The position numbers and the translations under genes were made by a program. From an uncultured Bacilli bacterium (GTDB lineage Bacteria; Bacillota_I; Bacilli_A; RF39; UBA660): 7,284 bases of DNA. Below the pieces are notes generated by a model, which was given only the letters and a program-made list of their open reading frames with translations, did not search any database and had not been told where the DNA came from. Positions 6,295-7,284 of the stretch are shown piece by piece. Each line of letters opens with the position of its first letter. Positions within the stretch are counted from its first letter, which is position 1. The stretch is from positions 1 through 7,284 of the forward strand of contig CANQER010000053.1 in assembly GCA_947595415.1 (NCBI GenBank), read 5' to 3'.

Positions 6295-7062
6295 ATGGAA
6301 AAGATAAGAACTTTGGTAGTAGATGATAATATTAGTTTAATAGAAATGATTAAGGAGTATTTTAAAAATAATAAACAAATAAGTATTGATTTTGTAGCTT
6401 ATGATGGTATTGATGGAATTAATATTTTGACAAAGGAAAAAGATAAAATAGATATGGTAGTTCTAGATTTAATAATGCCTAAAAAAGATGGAATGTATGT
6501 ATTAGATGAAATGAAGAAAAGGGGTATCAATAAAAAAGTTATAGTTGCGACTAGTTATAACGCTAATGAAGCAATTAGACAAGCTTCTGAGTATGGAGTT
6601 AATTACTATATTTTAAAACCTTTTGATCTAGAGGATTTAGAAAAAAGAATTATTAGATCGATGAAGAATAATGAAGAAAGTAAAAACATCGATTTTCACT
6701 ACAACAATCTTCAAATATCAATTACGAAAATTCTTCATGAACTAGGAATACCATCCCATATAAAAGGATATCAATATATAAGAGAAGCTATAGGGATAAT
6801 TTTTGAAAGACCAGAAACAATTGGAGGAATTACTAAAGAGTTATATCCTGAATTAGCGATCAAATTTGATACTACTGTTTCACGTGTTGAAAGAGCAATC
6901 AGACATGCAATTGAAGTTAGTTGGAATCGAGGTAATTGGGATCTGATGGAAGAAATATTTGGTCATAGTGTTGATATTGATAAAGCTAAACCAACTAATT
7001 CAGAGTTTATCGTTACTATTGCAGATAAACTTAGATTAGAGTTTCATAAGATTGGTAATTAG
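6295..7062 (+). CDS. spo0A: Sporulation transcription factor Spo0A
   Basis: Response regulator that, once phosphorylated, binds 0A boxes and commits the cell to sporulation. The 255 residues match the usual length (B. subtilis about 267). The receiver domain (about 1-125) has the acidic pocket D10/D11, phospho-acceptor D58 in VVLDLIMP, T86 as the probable switch residue and K108 in ILKPF. A linker of about 125-138 leads to the Spo0A-specific C-terminal domain. It carries [16 protein letters not shown] (151-166), the DNA-recognition helix [15 protein letters not shown] (196-210), and [19 protein letters not shown] (231-249), which is nearly unchanged across spore formers. All functional residues appear intact. 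It has its own promoter, a paired 0A-box site upstream and a strong terminator downstream, so it is probably monocistronic. In many spore formers spo0A follows spoIVB; here it follows tpiA. Confidence 0.97.
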   Translation: MEKIRTLVVDDNISLIEMIKEYFKNNKQISIDFVAYDGIDGINILTKEKDKIDMVVLDLIMPKKDGMYVLDEMKKRGINKKVIVATSYNANEAIRQASEYGVNYYILKPFDLEDLEKRIIRSMKNNEESKNIDFHYNNLQISITKILHELGIPSHIKGYQYIREAIGIIFERPETIGGITKELYPELAIKFDTTVSRVERAIRHAIEVSWNRGNWDLMEEIFGHSVDIDKAKPTNSEFIVTIADKLRLEFHKIGN

Positions 7063-7087
7063 AGTGTATAGGTATACACTTTTTTTT
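7063..7087 (+). terminator. Intrinsic terminator of spo0A
   Basis: Perfect inverted repeat AGTGTATA (7063-7070), GG, TATACACT (7073-7080), with T residues from 7080 to 7087. The inner bases form the loop, leaving a six- to seven-pair stem that G-U and A-U pairs can extend. It begins at the base after the spo0A stop codon and isolates the downstream sigma factor unit. Confidence 0.88.
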
Positions 7088-7099
7088 AATTTAAAATAA

Positions 7100-7108
7100 T
7101 GATATAAT
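7100..7108 (+). promoter_or_regulatory. Extended -10 promoter for the sigma factor gene
   Basis: TGaTATAAT is a perfect extended -10 element. No good -35 is visible because the expected position lies in the T run of the spo0A terminator. Transcription would start near 7115, leaving a leader of about 46 bases that contains the inverted repeat at 7123-7141. Confidence 0.55.
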
Positions 7109-7122
7109 TAACCTAACCAATT

Positions 7123-7141
7123 TATAGTAAGATACACTATA
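7123..7141 (+). repeat. Small inverted repeat in the sigma factor leader
   Basis: TATAGT (7123-7128), seven-base gap, ACTATA (7136-7141). It lies just downstream of the inferred transcription start and ends before the ribosome site. It could be an operator or a weak hairpin, but six-base arms made mostly of A and T can arise by chance here. Confidence 0.3.
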
Positions 7142-7160
7142 TATATGAAAGGTGATTATT

Positions 7161-7284
7161 ATGGACGAGATTTATGACAAATATTATTACAAAGTATATA
7201 ATTGGGCTATTAAAAAAACTCACCATAAAGAAGATGCAGAAGATTTAACTAATAGTGTTTTTCTAGCTATATTTGAATACTTTA
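7161..7284 (+). CDS. ECF-type RNA polymerase sigma factor, 3'-partial
   Basis: Only the first 41 codons are in the window and the gene runs off the end. The peptide opens MDEIYDKYYYKVYNWAIKKT and continues HHKEDAEDLTNSVFLAIFEYF. This is sigma-70 region 2: an aromatic-rich first helix, then the E/D-A-E-D-L-T-x-x-V-F core helix that contacts the RNA polymerase beta' clamp. Region 2 starting within a few residues of the N terminus, with no region 1, fits the extracytoplasmic function (ECF) group or a small sporulation or competence-type sigma factor. AAGGTGA at 7149-7155 is a good ribosome site for ATG 7161. It has its own extended -10 promoter and is separated from spo0A by a terminator. Target genes and any anti-sigma partner lie outside the window, so the subgroup cannot be assigned. 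Confidence 0.75.
   Translation, partial: MDEIYDKYYYKVYNWAIKKTHHKEDAEDLTNSVFLAIFEYF

Noticed and set aside
1..7284. Search for a CRISPR array, insertion sequence, toxin-antitoxin pair, phage genes, tRNA or riboswitch
   Set aside because: No repeated spacer pattern, transposase, terminal repeats, tRNA cloverleaf or riboswitch-like leader was seen. The gaps between genes are all about 110 bases or less and are explained by terminators and promoters.

Overview
The window is very AT-rich (by eye about 30% G+C), has all its genes on the + strand, and carries a master sporulation regulator. Three genes end in TGA and tryptophan is written TGG, so the standard bacterial code applies rather than the Mycoplasma code. 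Together with strong AGGAGG-type ribosome sites and an Acholeplasma-like lipid glucosyltransferase, this suggests a low-GC Bacillota (Bacilli/Erysipelotrichia-like, possibly one of the uncultured small-genome gut orders near the Mollicutes). That placement is inference from gene content, not from a marker phylogeny.

Layout. (1) Bases 1-1610: the end of an rmuC-type gene (5' end probably outside the window), overlapping a small multi-pass membrane protein gene, closed by an intrinsic terminator. (2) Bases 1649-6187: an apparent five-gene operon with an extended -10 promoter and tight spacing. It holds a small prepilin-like protein, phosphoglycerate kinase (pgk), an MprF-type flippase-like membrane protein without a synthase domain, a GT4 glycosyltransferase resembling diacylglycerol glucosyltransferases, and triosephosphate isomerase (tpiA). 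(3) Bases 6188-7087: spo0A with its own promoter, preceded by a tandem pair of Spo0A-box-like sites 10 bp apart and followed by a strong terminator. (4) Bases 7100-7284: a promoter, a small inverted repeat and the first 41 codons of an ECF-type sigma factor, cut by the window end.

How the genes fit together. The central operon puts two lower-glycolysis enzymes on either side of two membrane-lipid genes and starts with a secreted/pilin-like protein, so central carbon flow and envelope lipid synthesis may be co-expressed. The spo0A unit looks autoregulated: the paired boxes have the abrB-like arrangement known from Bacillus subtilis and sit upstream of a sigma-A-type promoter. The sigma factor downstream of the spo0A terminator is a separate unit. 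No mobile element, CRISPR array, tRNA or rRNA was seen, and no stretch over about 110 bases lacks a gene. I found no wholly new system. The best leads are the Spo0A site pair and the composition of the pgk-tpiA operon.
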